A DNA stretch of 59,585 bases from Actinomycetospora lutea (GTDB lineage Bacteria > Actinomycetota > Actinomycetes > Mycobacteriales > Pseudonocardiaceae). Positions 52,371 to 59,585 of this stretch are shown here, in pieces. The stretch spans positions 1-59,585 of the forward strand of contig NZ_JAQZAL010000037.1 in NCBI RefSeq assembly GCF_028737205.1. The letters run 5' to 3'. Below the pieces are notes generated by a model that had not been told where the DNA came from, did no database searches, and worked only from the letters and a program-made list of their open reading frames with translations. Within the stretch, counting starts at the first letter, position 1, and each line of letters opens with the position of its first letter. The translations under genes and the position numbers were made by a program.

Positions 52371-53227
52371 TGGAGGCCCGCTCCTTCGTCCTGCGCGGCG
52401 CGCTCGCCGGCGCCGTCGCCGGGGTCGTCGCCTGGTTGTTCGCCCTCGTCGTCGCCGAGCCGCAGGTCGAGGCCGCGATCGGTTACGAGGAGGGCCGCGG
52501 CGCGGCCGAGGAGGCCCTGGCCACCGCGGCCGGGGCCGCCCCCGCCGGCGGCGCCGAGGAGGAGGTCGTCAGCCGCGGGTTCCAGGCCACGATCGGTGTC
52601 GGTCTCGGCATGGTCGGGATCGGCATCGCCCTGGGCCTGCTGTTCGCGGTGGCGTACACGCTGCTGCACGGCCGCGTGGCGGTGCGCCCGCGGGTGCTGG
52701 CGCTCCTCGTCGCCGGCGCCGGGTTCCTGACGATCTACGCGACGCCGTTCGTGAAGTACCCGGCGAGCCCGCCGGCGGTCGGCAGCGACGAGACGATCGG
52801 CGACCGGACCGCCCTGTACCTGGTGATGGTCGTCGGCTCGATCGCGTTCCTCGCGGCGGCGGTGTTCGTCGCCCGCCTGGTCCGCGAGCGGATCGGCACC
52901 TGGAACGCCGTGCTCGTCGGCGGCGTCGTCTACATCGCGCTGTCGGCGATCCTCATGACGGTGCTGCCGGGCCTGGGCGAGCTGACGATCAACGTCGTCG
53001 AGAACGGCCCGCGGGTCACCGAGACGCCGTTGCCGCTGCGCGACGCCTCCGGGACGATCATCTACACCGGCTTCGACGCGGACGTGCTCTACGCCTTCCG
53101 GGTCGCGTCGTTCACGGCCCAGGCGCTGCTCTGGGGCGTGCTCGGCCTGGTGTTCGGGGCGCTCGTCGAGCGCCGCCTCGCCCGCGGCGAGACCACCGAG
53201 CGCACGGCGCAGGCGACCTCCGCCTGA
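52370..53227 (+). CDS. cbtA: CbtA cobalt transporter subunit
   Basis: A 285-residue membrane protein with about five to six helices, the N-terminal 'FVLRGALAGAVAGVVAWLFA' and 'FVKYPASPPAVGSDETIGDRTALYL' characteristic of CbtA. With CbtB it is predicted to import cobalt for cobalamin, consistent with cobF nearby. ATG overlaps the cbtB stop. Confidence 0.9.
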   Translation: MEARSFVLRGALAGAVAGVVAWLFALVVAEPQVEAAIGYEEGRGAAEEALATAAGAAPAGGAEEEVVSRGFQATIGVGLGMVGIGIALGLLFAVAYTLLHGRVAVRPRVLALLVAGAGFLTIYATPFVKYPASPPAVGSDETIGDRTALYLVMVVGSIAFLAAAVFVARLVRERIGTWNAVLVGGVVYIALSAILMTVLPGLGELTINVVENGPRVTETPLPLRDASGTIIYTGFDADVLYAFRVASFTAQALLWGVLGLVFGALVERRLARGETTERTAQATSA

Positions 53228-53381
53228 CCCTGCTGCGGTCGGCGAGTGCGCCCGCGTCCGAGCGAAAGGCACCGTCGGTCGAATAGACGGACGAGGGGCA
53301 CCCTTGGCCGGGCGGACGGTCGCGGCGCCGCCACCCGATGGATCGCGGATCGAAGCGTTCTGCTCGACGAGCTCGCCCGGG

Positions 53382-54794
53382 TCAGGCCCACCCGAGCAGC
53401 CGCGCCACGCCCGCCGTGAGCGCGCAGACCGCGAACCCGAGCCCGAGCGGGAGCAGCGTCGCCAGGGTCGTCCAGCGCACGCTGCGGGTCTCGTGCCAGA
53501 TGGTCAGCACGGTGGTGCTGCACGGATTGTGCAGCAGCGTGAACAGCATGAGGTTCACCGCGGTGAGCAGCGTCCAGCCACCCGCGGTGACGAGCACCGT
53601 CCCGATCTGCGCGTCGTCGCCGAGCTCGAGCATCACGCCCGGGGCCGCGCCGAGGGTGTTCGCGCCGAGGGTCAGCGTCAGCATGACGATGGTCGGGATG
53701 ATGATCTCGTTGGCCGGGACCGCCACGAGGTAGGCGAGCAGGATGACGCCGTTGAGGCCGATCACCCAGCCCAGCGGGCTCAGTGCCGTGACCAGGTGCG
53801 CGGCCACGCTGGCGTCGCCGAGGTGCACGTTGCCGATCAGCCAGATCACCGCGCCGGCGGGCGCGGCCATCACCAGCGCGCGGCGCAGCACCTTGAGCGT
53901 GCGGTCGATGATGCTGGTGTAGAGCGTGCGCCAGATCTGGGGCGGGCGGTACGGCGGCAGCTCCAGCGAGTACACCGAGCTCTCGCCGCGCAGCACGGTG
54001 CGCGAGAGCGACCACGACACCGCCAGGGTCACGCCGATCCCGACGATCACGACGGCGACCACGCTGCCCGCGGCGACGAACCCCGCGAGCGCCGGCGGCA
54101 CCACGGCACCGACGAAGATCGTCCCCATGAGGATCAGCGTCGGCCAGCGGCCGTTGCAGATGCTGAAGTTGTTGGTGATGATCGCGATGAGGCGCTCGCG
54201 GCGGCTGTCGATGATGCGTGTGGCGGTCACGCCGGCGGCGTTGCAGCCGTAGCCCATCATCATCGTCAGCGCCTGCTTGCCGTGGGCGCCGGAGCGGGCG
54301 AAGAGCCGGTCGAGGTTGAACGCCACGCGCGGCAGGTAGCCGAAGTCCTCGAGCAGGGTGAAGAGAGGGAAGAAGATCGCCATCGGCGGCAGCATCACCG
54401 CGACCACCCACGCGGTCGCGAGGTAGACACCGTCGACGAGCAGGCCGGTGAGCCACCACGGCGACCCGACGGCGTCGAAGATGCCGCGCAGCCAGGCGTG
54501 CCCGTTCTCGACGAGCAGCACGTAGAGCAGGTCCGAGGGCACCGCGGCGCCGGCGATGGTGAACCAGAAGACGCCGAAGAACAGCACGCCCATCGCCACG
54601 AAGCCCCACACGCGGTGGGTGAGCACGCGGTCGAGGGCGCGGTCGACGGTGAGGCGCGCGCGGGCGTCGTCGCGGTCGACGCTGGTCCCGGCGATCCGGG
54701 CGGCGTCGGTGTAGAGCGACTCGACGACCCGGTCGCCCACATCGTCCGACAGCCCGCGGCGCAGCCGTGCGGCCTCGTCGAGGAGGTCGGTCAT
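53382..54794 (-). CDS. feoB: FeoB membrane domain, encoded separately
   Basis: A 470-residue protein that is the permease half of FeoB: two Gate (nucleoside-recognition-like) regions, 'FTLLEDFGYLPRVAFNLDRLF' with 'MMMGYGCNAAGVTATRIIDSRRERLIAIITNNF', and the second 'LVAVPANEIIIPTIVML'. The ending 'HNPCSTTVLTIWHETRS' is also FeoB-like. There is no GTPase domain; that lies in the next gene upstream. ATG overlaps the G-domain gene as ATGA (54791-54794). It imports ferrous iron. Confidence 0.9.
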   Translation of the reverse strand: MTDLLDEAARLRRGLSDDVGDRVVESLYTDAARIAGTSVDRDDARARLTVDRALDRVLTHRVWGFVAMGVLFFGVFWFTIAGAAVPSDLLYVLLVENGHAWLRGIFDAVGSPWWLTGLLVDGVYLATAWVVAVMLPPMAIFFPLFTLLEDFGYLPRVAFNLDRLFARSGAHGKQALTMMMGYGCNAAGVTATRIIDSRRERLIAIITNNFSICNGRWPTLILMGTIFVGAVVPPALAGFVAAGSVVAVVIVGIGVTLAVSWSLSRTVLRGESSVYSLELPPYRPPQIWRTLYTSIIDRTLKVLRRALVMAAPAGAVIWLIGNVHLGDASVAAHLVTALSPLGWVIGLNGVILLAYLVAVPANEIIIPTIVMLTLTLGANTLGAAPGVMLELGDDAQIGTVLVTAGGWTLLTAVNLMLFTLLHNPCSTTVLTIWHETRSVRWTTLATLLPLGLGFAVCALTAGVARLLGWA

Positions 54795-55624
54795 GCCGCT
54801 TCCCGGGGTGTGGCCAGCTCGCCGAGGGTCCCGCTGCGCACCGCCTCCTCGATGCCGGCGTCGCCCTCGAGCAGGCGCAGCGCCACCCAGCGGCTGTTGG
54901 GCACGCCGGGGAAGCGCGCCTCGACCTGCGCCGCGAGGTCGGCGACGGCCCGCTCCAGCGCCGGGTCGTGGTGGATCAGGCGCAGCGGCTTCGGCGGGTC
55001 GTCGGTGGTCGCGACCTGCGCGATCGCCGCGAGCAGCTCGGGCAGGCCCTCGTTGCGGCGGGCCGCGGTGGCGACGACGGGGACGCCGAGCTCGCGGGTC
55101 AGGTGGCGGGTGTCGACGGTGATGCCGTGGCGGCGGGCCTCGTCGACGAGGTTGAGCGCGACCACCACCCGCCCGGTGATCTGGCGGATCTGCAGCACGA
55201 GGGGCAGGTTGCGCTCGAGGCGCGTCGCGTCGACGACCACCACGACGACGTCCGGGCGCCCGAAGAGCAGCACGTCGCGGGCGACGTCCTCGTCGGTGCT
55301 GGTCGACAGCAGCGAGTAGGTGCCGGGCAGGTCGACGATCCGGTAGGCGGTGCCGCCGTAGGAGAACCCGCCCTCCGCGCGCGCGACGGTCTTGCCCGCC
55401 CAGTTGCCGACGTGCTGGCGCAGCCCGGTGAGCGCGTTGAAGACCGTGCTCTTGCCGGTGTTCGGGTTGCCGGCCAGGGCGACGACGTGGTCGTAGCGGC
55501 CGGGGGCGAGGCCGAGGCGGGCGAGACGGGCGGACGACGGCGCGAGCGCGCAGGACGCGCAGGCACCGGCGGGCTCCTGCTCGGGGGACGGCCCGACGCC
55601 CGGCGTCGGCAGCGGGGCCGCCAC
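54791..55624 (-). CDS. feoB: FeoB GTPase domain, encoded separately
   Basis: A 277-residue G protein: G1 'GNPNTGKST', G2/switch region 'GNWAGKTVARAEG', G3 'DLPGTYSL', G4 'NLVDEA', followed by the FeoB GDI/spacer helices. It ends exactly where FeoB's membrane part would begin. The N-terminus has 'ACASCAL', a short Cys motif. GTG start three bases after the feoA stop. Together with the downstream gene it forms a split FeoB. Confidence 0.9.
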   Translation of the reverse strand: MAAPLPTPGVGPSPEQEPAGACASCALAPSSARLARLGLAPGRYDHVVALAGNPNTGKSTVFNALTGLRQHVGNWAGKTVARAEGGFSYGGTAYRIVDLPGTYSLLSTSTDEDVARDVLLFGRPDVVVVVVDATRLERNLPLVLQIRQITGRVVVALNLVDEARRHGITVDTRHLTRELGVPVVATAARRNEGLPELLAAIAQVATTDDPPKPLRLIHHDPALERAVADLAAQVEARFPGVPNSRWVALRLLEGDAGIEEAVRSGTLGELATPREAA

Positions 55625-55627
55625 GGC

Positions 55628-55867
55628 TCAGCTCTCCCCGGAGCAGCCGGCCTCGACGTGCACGGTGCGCGCCTGGCCGCGGCGGAGGACGACGAGCGCG
55701 CCGCGGACCTCGTAGGCCGTGGGGTCGCCCAGCGGGCTGGTCATGTCGGCGCGGATCGCCGCGCCGGGCAGCAGGCCGAGGTCCATCAGGCGGCGGCGCT
55801 CGCCGCCGCGCAGGTCGAGCGCGGTGACCACGGCCCGCTGACCGCGGGGTAGCTCGTCGAGGGTCAT
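55628..55867 (-). CDS. feoA: FeoA
   Basis: A 79-residue SH3-like FeoA: 'MTLDELPRGQRAVVTALDLRGGERRRLMDLGLLPGAAI' and 'YEVRGALVVLRRGQARTVHV'. It is an accessory to FeoB. It is the first gene of feoA-feoB(G)-feoB(membrane), with GGGGAG upstream of ATG. Confidence 0.92.
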   Translation of the reverse strand: MTLDELPRGQRAVVTALDLRGGERRRLMDLGLLPGAAIRADMTSPLGDPTAYEVRGALVVLRRGQARTVHVEAGCSGES

Positions 55868-55892
55868 GGCACTCCCCGTCGTCCGCCGCCGA

Positions 55893-55909
55893 AGGTTTCG
55901 CTCGAACCT
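55893..55909. promoter_or_regulatory. Inverted repeat AGGTT(7)AACCT upstream of feoA
   Basis: A 5+7+5 inverted repeat lies 26 bases upstream of the feoA start. The AGGTT/AACCT arms resemble those of DtxR/IdeR boxes. Confidence 0.5.
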
Positions 55910-55917
55910 ACACCCGA

Positions 55918-55935
55918 AGTTCGGCTGGCCGAACT
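55918..55935. promoter_or_regulatory. Palindrome AGTTCGGC-TG-GCCGAACT
   Basis: A perfect 8+2+8 palindrome lies directly after the DtxR-family gene stop and 51 bases before feoA. It is a good candidate operator for the adjacent regulator, reminiscent of TTAGGC/GCCTAA boxes with two base changes per arm. Confidence 0.65.
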
Positions 55936-56655
55936 CTACGTTGCGGGGCGGCGATGGAACACCCCTTCGACGACATCGTCGACCCACAGGGCGTCGGCCA
56001 GCTCGGGGCCGAGGTCGAGATCCTGCTCGGGGTCCGGCCCGGACACGCGCACCTCGAACGAGCCACCGAAGGGGCGCCGCGCGACGAGCTCGAGGGTCAC
56101 GCCCAGCTCGACGGTGTGCTCGCGCAGCCAGGCGAGCATGGCCGGCTCGGTGTCGTCGACACGCACGAGCTGCCCGCGGTCGCCGGGCTCGAGCGTGGCG
56201 AAGCGCCGCCCGGAGAACTCCGCGACGGTGCCGTCCGCGCCCGGGATGGGGTCGCCGTGCGGGTCGAACCGCGGGTGGCCCAGCCGGGCGTCCATGCGGT
56301 CGAGCAGCCGGCGGGAGACGTGGTGCTCGAGGACCTCGGCCTCGTCGTGCACCTCGTCCCACCCGTACCCGAGCTCGCGGACCAGGTAGGTCTCGAGCAG
56401 CCGGTGGCGGCGCAGGACGTCGAGCGCGGCGCGGGTGCCGTCGTCGGTGAGGCGCACGCCGCCGTAGGGGCGGTGCTCGACGAGCCCCTGGTCGGTGAGC
56501 TTGCGCAGCATCCCGGACACCGAGGACGCACCGACGCCGAGACGCCGGGCCAGCGCCGTGGTCGACGCGGGTCCCTCGCCCCGCTCGTACACCGCGTAGA
56601 TCGTCTTGATGTAGTCGTCGACCGCGGCCGTGCGGGGCGCGGCGGGCTCGGACAT
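55936..56655 (-). CDS. DtxR/MntR-family metal-dependent repressor
   Basis: A 239-residue regulator: N-terminal winged helix ('STTALARRLGVGASSVSGMLRKLTDQGLVEHRPYGGVRLT'), dimerisation/metal domain with 'EVHDEAEVLEHHVSRRLLDRM' and 'HPRFDPHGDPIP', and a C-terminal FeoA/SH3-like domain ('FATLEPGDRGQLVRVDDTEPAML'). Located just upstream of feoAB in the same direction with palindromes between, it probably represses feo when iron (or manganese) is replete. ATG 56655. Confidence 0.88.
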   Translation of the reverse strand: MSEPAAPRTAAVDDYIKTIYAVYERGEGPASTTALARRLGVGASSVSGMLRKLTDQGLVEHRPYGGVRLTDDGTRAALDVLRRHRLLETYLVRELGYGWDEVHDEAEVLEHHVSRRLLDRMDARLGHPRFDPHGDPIPGADGTVAEFSGRRFATLEPGDRGQLVRVDDTEPAMLAWLREHTVELGVTLELVARRPFGGSFEVRVSGPDPEQDLDLGPELADALWVDDVVEGVFHRRPAT

Positions 56656-56716
56656 GGGGCCCAGCCTAGCGGCGACCGGATCGGCTCAGAGGGTGGCGGA
56701 GCTATCGTCGCGGGTC

Positions 56717-57742
56717 ATGGGCGACCTCCTGGACCGGGCCCGCGCGGTGGCCGCCGACGTGCTGGCACCGACCGCGGACGAGGTCGACCGGACCTCGACC
56801 ATCCCCGAGGGGCACTTCCGCGCGCTGGCCGACGCGGGGCTCTACGGGCTGGCCACCGCGGACGACGTCGCGTTCGAGGACTTCGTCGGTGTCGTCGAGA
56901 TCCTCGCCGGGGCGTGCCTGACGACGACGTTCACGTGGATGCAGCACCACGGCGTGGTGCGCGGGCTGTCGGCGACGGCCAACACCGCCCTGCGGGAGCG
57001 CTACCTCGCCGACGCCGCGCGGGGCACCACCCGGTGCGGCGTGGCCTTCGCCGGCGCGAGCCCGCAGCCGCCGAAGCTCTGGGCCACCGCGGTCGACGGC
57101 GGCTGGCGCCTCGACGGCGTCGCCCCGCTGGTCACCGGCTGGGGCCTGGTCGACCTGCTCCAGGTGTCGGCGCGTGACGCGGCGACCACCGACACCGACG
57201 ACGAGCACGCGCGCGTCGTCGCCCTGCTCGTGCCCGCGCACGCCGCCGACGGCGTCACCGTGCACCCCCTCGACCTCGCGGCCGCGAACGGCAGTCGCAC
57301 CGTGCGCCTCGACGTCGACGGGTGGTTCGTCGGCGAGGACGCCGTGGTCGCGACGCCGTCGCGCGCCGAGTTCCTCGCCGGCCAGCACGTCAGTGCGCGC
57401 ATCAACGGCTGCCTCGCGCTCGGGGTGGCGGGGCGCTGCGCCGGGCTGGTCGCCGACGCCGGCGAGCCCGACGCCTCGGCGGCCCTGCGCAAGGCGCTCG
57501 ACGCGGCCCGCGACGACCTCGACGCCGGCCTCGCCGATGTCGCCCGCATGGCGCCGGCCCGCGCCGCGGCCTCCGCGCTGGCCGTCCGCGCCGCCGCGAC
57601 GCTGACCGTCGCCGTGGGGAGCCGGGCGATCGTCGGGCGCCACCCGGCGCGGCGCCTGGCGCGGGAGGCGGCGTTCACCCTCGTCGCCGCGGGGCGTCCG
57701 GAGATCCGCGCCGAGCTCCTGGCCGAGCTGCCGGGGTCCTGA
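56717..57742 (+). CDS. Acyl-CoA dehydrogenase-like protein
   Basis: A 341-residue protein of acyl-CoA dehydrogenase fold: helical N-terminus 'LLDRARAVAADVLAPTADEVDRT', 'GVVEILAGACLTTTFTWMQHHGVVRGL', a middle beta domain ('GGWRLDGVAPLVTGWGLVDLLQVSA'), and a helical C-terminus ending 'REAAFTLVAAGRPEIRAELL'. It is shorter than typical (~380), and no obvious catalytic Glu is seen, so it may be a DszC/HpaB-like flavin oxygenase or a non-catalytic homologue. ATG 56717; divergent from the DtxR gene. Confidence 0.75.
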   Translation: MGDLLDRARAVAADVLAPTADEVDRTSTIPEGHFRALADAGLYGLATADDVAFEDFVGVVEILAGACLTTTFTWMQHHGVVRGLSATANTALRERYLADAARGTTRCGVAFAGASPQPPKLWATAVDGGWRLDGVAPLVTGWGLVDLLQVSARDAATTDTDDEHARVVALLVPAHAADGVTVHPLDLAAANGSRTVRLDVDGWFVGEDAVVATPSRAEFLAGQHVSARINGCLALGVAGRCAGLVADAGEPDASAALRKALDAARDDLDAGLADVARMAPARAAASALAVRAAATLTVAVGSRAIVGRHPARRLAREAAFTLVAAGRPEIRAELLAELPGS

Positions 57743-57749
57743 CACACGA

Positions 57750-57781
57750 CGACCCCTCGGCCGAGGAGGGTCGAGGGGTCG
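57750..57781. terminator. Terminator between acyl-CoA dehydrogenase-like and sod genes
   Basis: A 10-bp perfect stem (57750-57759 with 57772-57781), 7 bases after the plus-strand stop; a second GC-rich GCCGCGC/GCGCGGC inverted repeat follows at once. It serves both convergent genes. Confidence 0.75.
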
Positions 57782-57839
57782 CCGCGCGCCGCGCGGCGGA
57801 CGCTTGTCGGAACGATCACCGCGCGAGTTCCGGGGCAGG

Positions 57840-58454
57840 TCAGGCGATGCGGAGTCCCTGCGCGTGCTCGAAGCGCCGGGCGGCGTCGGCCCAGTTGACG
57901 ACGTTCCACCAGGCCTTGACGTAGTCCGGCTTCACGTTCTGGTAGTCCAGGTAGAAGGCGTGCTCCCACATGTCGAGCATGACCACCGGCACGATGCCCA
58001 GCGGCACGTTGGCCTGCTGGTCGTAGAGCTGGAAGATGCGCAGCTTGCCGGTGAGCGTGTCGACGCCGAGGATCGCCCAGCCCGAGCCCTGGATGGTCGT
58101 GGCGACCGCGGTGAAGTGCTTCTGGAAGAGGTCGAACGAGCCGAAGTCGCGGTCGATCGCCGACGCCAGGTCCCCGGTCGGCTTGTCGCCGCCGTCGGGG
58201 CTGAGGTTGACCCAGAAGATCGAGTGGTTGATGTGCCCGCCGTAGTTGAAGGCGAGGTTCTTCTCCCACAGCAGGGCCGTCGTGCCGATCGTGTCCTGCT
58301 CGCGGGCCTCGGCGAGGGCGTCGATCGCGGTGTTCAGCCCCGTGACGTAGGTGTTGTGGTGCTTGTCGTGGTGCAGCTCCATGATCTTGCCCGAGATGTG
58401 CGGCTCGAGGGCGCCGTAGTCGTAGGGCAGGTCGGGGAGCGTGTACTCCGCCAT
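57840..58454 (-). CDS. sodA: Superoxide dismutase (Fe/Mn)
   Basis: A 204-residue Fe/Mn SOD: '[32 protein letters not shown]' with the first metal His, '[12 protein letters not shown]' with the second His, 'GSGWAILGV', and '[15 protein letters not shown]' with the last Asp and His ligands. It dismutates superoxide; metal choice (Mn or Fe) cannot be decided by eye. ATG 58454 with GGGAGA upstream. Regulation by metal is plausible beside the feo/DtxR locus. Confidence 0.93.
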   Translation of the reverse strand: MAEYTLPDLPYDYGALEPHISGKIMELHHDKHHNTYVTGLNTAIDALAEAREQDTIGTTALLWEKNLAFNYGGHINHSIFWVNLSPDGGDKPTGDLASAIDRDFGSFDLFQKHFTAVATTIQGSGWAILGVDTLTGKLRIFQLYDQQANVPLGIVPVVMLDMWEHAFYLDYQNVKPDYVKAWWNVVNWADAARRFEHAQGLRIA

Positions 58455-58510
58455 CGGGGTCTCCCGTCCGGGGTGGGCTGCGATGTGCGCGCGGGGGCCA
58501 GCGTGATGCT

Positions 58511-58529
58511 GTTGCCGATAGTTTGCAAC
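58511..58529. promoter_or_regulatory. Inverted repeat GTTGC(9)GCAAC in the sod promoter region
   Basis: A 5+9+5 inverted repeat in relatively AT-rich DNA lies 56 bases upstream of the sod start. It may cover a promoter -35 region and act as an operator. Confidence 0.4.
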
Positions 58530-58607
58530 TCGGCCCTGCGGTGCCGACGCGGTCGGTGGGGGGCGCCCGCCCGGGCGCCCGCCCGGGCGGCGTCGTAGGG
58601 GCTCCCT

Positions 58608-58823
58608 GTGCACGACCTTGTGGTGGCGGGACGGGTCGGCGGGGTCGACCGGGACGTCGTCGACCGCGAGGCGCACCGGGCCGGGGTCCGCCGGCGGCTC
58701 GACGCCGCGGGCTGGGTGCGCGGGCCCGACGGTGTGCGGGTCCGCGGCGATCCAGCCGCCGAGTCACGACGAGAGTGGGTCGCGACGTCGATGCACGCTC
58801 GTGCTGGACCTGACGTGACGTGA
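58608..58823 (+). CDS. Small hypothetical protein (71 aa)
   Basis: A GTG-initiated frame with AGGGG upstream reads '[48 protein letters not shown]', with strong GC third-position bias for the first two thirds. It then loses that bias before its stop, as if the 3' part had been replaced. Unknown family; possibly a truncated gene. Confidence 0.4.
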   Translation: MHDLVVAGRVGGVDRDVVDREAHRAGVRRRLDAAGWVRGPDGVRVRGDPAAESRREWVATSMHARAGPDVT

Positions 58824-59163
58824 GCGACCGCCGACCACAGGCCTGCGAAGGGCGACGAGTGACGGCGGCAGCATGCGGTGCTCGGACCCGCACTGCAACC
58901 GGCCGGTGATGCCGCTGAGTCTGCCGGGTGTCCGTCGGCCGAGGATCGTGCACCGCGCCCTACCCACACGAGGGGGGATCGAAAGGAAGGCCGGCATGTG
59001 CCCATCCACGGCACCGGGCCCATCATCAACGAACCGACCTGGCCGGGGTGATCGGCGACGGCGTACACGCCACACCGACGGAGCCGTTCGCCGTGCACCC
59101 CTTGCTGCACTCCCCCGACCCACCGGTACCGCCCGCACCGACGGGCGACACGTCGAGGCGAGC
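58824..59163. other. 340 bases without a convincing gene
   Basis: Several overlapping frames are open but none shows a recognisable family, consistent codon bias or a good start. I see no strong hairpin or repeat either. Confidence 0.5.
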
Positions 59164-59346
59164 GTGAACTCACCGCTGGCGGCGGTGGAAGCCACGGCGG
59201 AGGCCGCGGCCGGGCTGCTGCTCAGCGCCGCGGCACTGGCGGTCGACACCCTTGCCGCGGTCCTCTCATCCGCCGACTGCGCCGCCGAAGTGATCGACCG
59301 CGCCACCCACGGCGAGCGGGACGATGAACGTGACGGCGGTCGGTGA
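59164..59346 (+). CDS. Small helical hypothetical protein (60 aa)
   Basis: GTG start, then a nearly continuous Ala/Leu-rich helix 'VEATAEAAAGLLLSAAALAVDTLAAVLSSADCAAEVIDRA' and a charged tail. Codons are less GC-biased than in the core genes. The TGA overlaps the GTG of the next frame by four bases. No family recognised. Confidence 0.4.
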   Translation: MNSPLAAVEATAEAAAGLLLSAAALAVDTLAAVLSSADCAAEVIDRATHGERDDERDGGR

Positions 59347-59534
59347 GGCCGATCCCTCGCGGCGGGACCGGCCGCCCGTCTGAGCCGAAGCTGAACGGCG
59401 GGCCGGTCGGGCCACGGCGGCAGCACGGGAGCACCGAACGGGCCCGGCTGCAACGAGCATCATCACGTCGCGTCCTGTCTCAACTCGCCACGCCGCTGCC
59501 CACCGTCACCGACGTCCTGGCCGGGTACATCTAG
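59343..59534 (+). CDS. Hypothetical protein, possibly truncated at an IS end (63 aa)
   Basis: GTG start overlapping the previous stop (GTGA). The reading frame ends 'RRVLSQLATPLPTVTDVLAGYI' at a TAG that is part of a CTAG at 59531-59534, exactly where the sequence changes character. It may be the 5' remainder of a longer gene interrupted by an insertion sequence. Function unknown. Confidence 0.35.
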   Translation: MRPIPRGGTGRPSEPKLNGGPVGPRRQHGSTERARLQRASSRRVLSQLATPLPTVTDVLAGYI

Positions 59535-59585
59535 TACTACAGCCGGATTTTGACGTTGAGGTGCGGCGTGTCGGCTTGGTGCGAG
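59531..59585. mobile_element. Probable terminus of an insertion sequence (IS701-like?)
   Basis: The last 55 bases begin CTAGTACTACAG and are markedly less GC-rich with a TTTTGACGTTGAGG stretch, unlike the rest of the window. CTAG fits the 4-base target of the IS701 family, and the following bases look like a terminal inverted repeat recalled from actinobacterial elements. No transposase is included, so this is tentative. Confidence 0.4.

Overview
The window is chromosomal DNA of very high GC content from an actinobacterium. The evidence is an S-(hydroxymethyl)mycothiol dehydrogenase (mycothiol is an actinobacterial thiol), a BldM-type orphan regulator, DUF1707, DUF3040 and PRC-barrel proteins, many GTG starts, and frequent 4-base GTGA/ATGA gene overlaps. 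A member of the Pseudonocardiales is my best guess (inference, not proven). No rRNA, tRNA, CRISPR array or prophage was recognised. Long open frames antisense to real genes are a GC artefact and are omitted.

Layout. 1-5.1 kb: osmoprotectant-binding lipoprotein, a two-gene ABC exporter, a small membrane protein and a double gamma-glutamylcyclotransferase-like protein. 5.1-6.9 kb: formaldehyde detoxification pair (mycothiol-dependent dehydrogenase plus metallo-beta-lactamase-fold hydrolase). 7.1-10.7 kb: polyhydroxybutyrate set, phaA and a phaC-like gene on the minus strand, phaB divergent. 10.7-18.1 kb: HSL-type esterase, lytic transglycosylase, PRC-barrel protein, glutamate racemase, reductase, type II NADH dehydrogenase, hydrolase, aroQ. 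18.2-24.8 kb: BldM-like regulator with a degenerate receiver, a lipase relic, HpcH aldolase, WYL regulator, VIT1-type transporter, idi, tandem SnoaL protein. 24.8-33.0 kb: small regulators and transporters, several with clear operators between divergent genes.

33.0-42.0 kb: a complete potassium-uptake locus, reading minus as small peptide-kdpF-kdpA-kdpB-kdpC-kdpD-kdpE with almost every junction overlapping, and divergent from it an orphan DUF4118 membrane protein behind a hairpin-rich leader. 42.1-45.6 kb: ACT-domain protein, class F-like sortase immediately after a secreted low-complexity protein, and an HTTM membrane protein overlapping a one-TM partner (SdpA/SdpB-like organisation). 45.8-53.2 kb: His-rich secreted membrane protein, cobF, SnoaL protein, atypical histidine phosphatase, NmrA-type reductase, MFS/MarR pair and the cobalt transporter pair cbtB-cbtA. 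53.4-56.7 kb: feoA, a feoB split into G-domain and membrane-domain genes, and a DtxR-family regulator with palindromic operators. 56.7-58.5 kb: acyl-CoA dehydrogenase-like gene and superoxide dismutase. The last kilobase is poorly coding and ends in what looks like the terminus of an insertion sequence.

The most unusual sequence-level observation is a family of short dispersed repeats (about 25-40 bp) sharing a GAGCTC-centred core. They sit inside or at the ends of coding sequences (three in one gene; others form the tail of kdpD, lie in the WYL regulator, and overlap a stop codon) while keeping the frame open.
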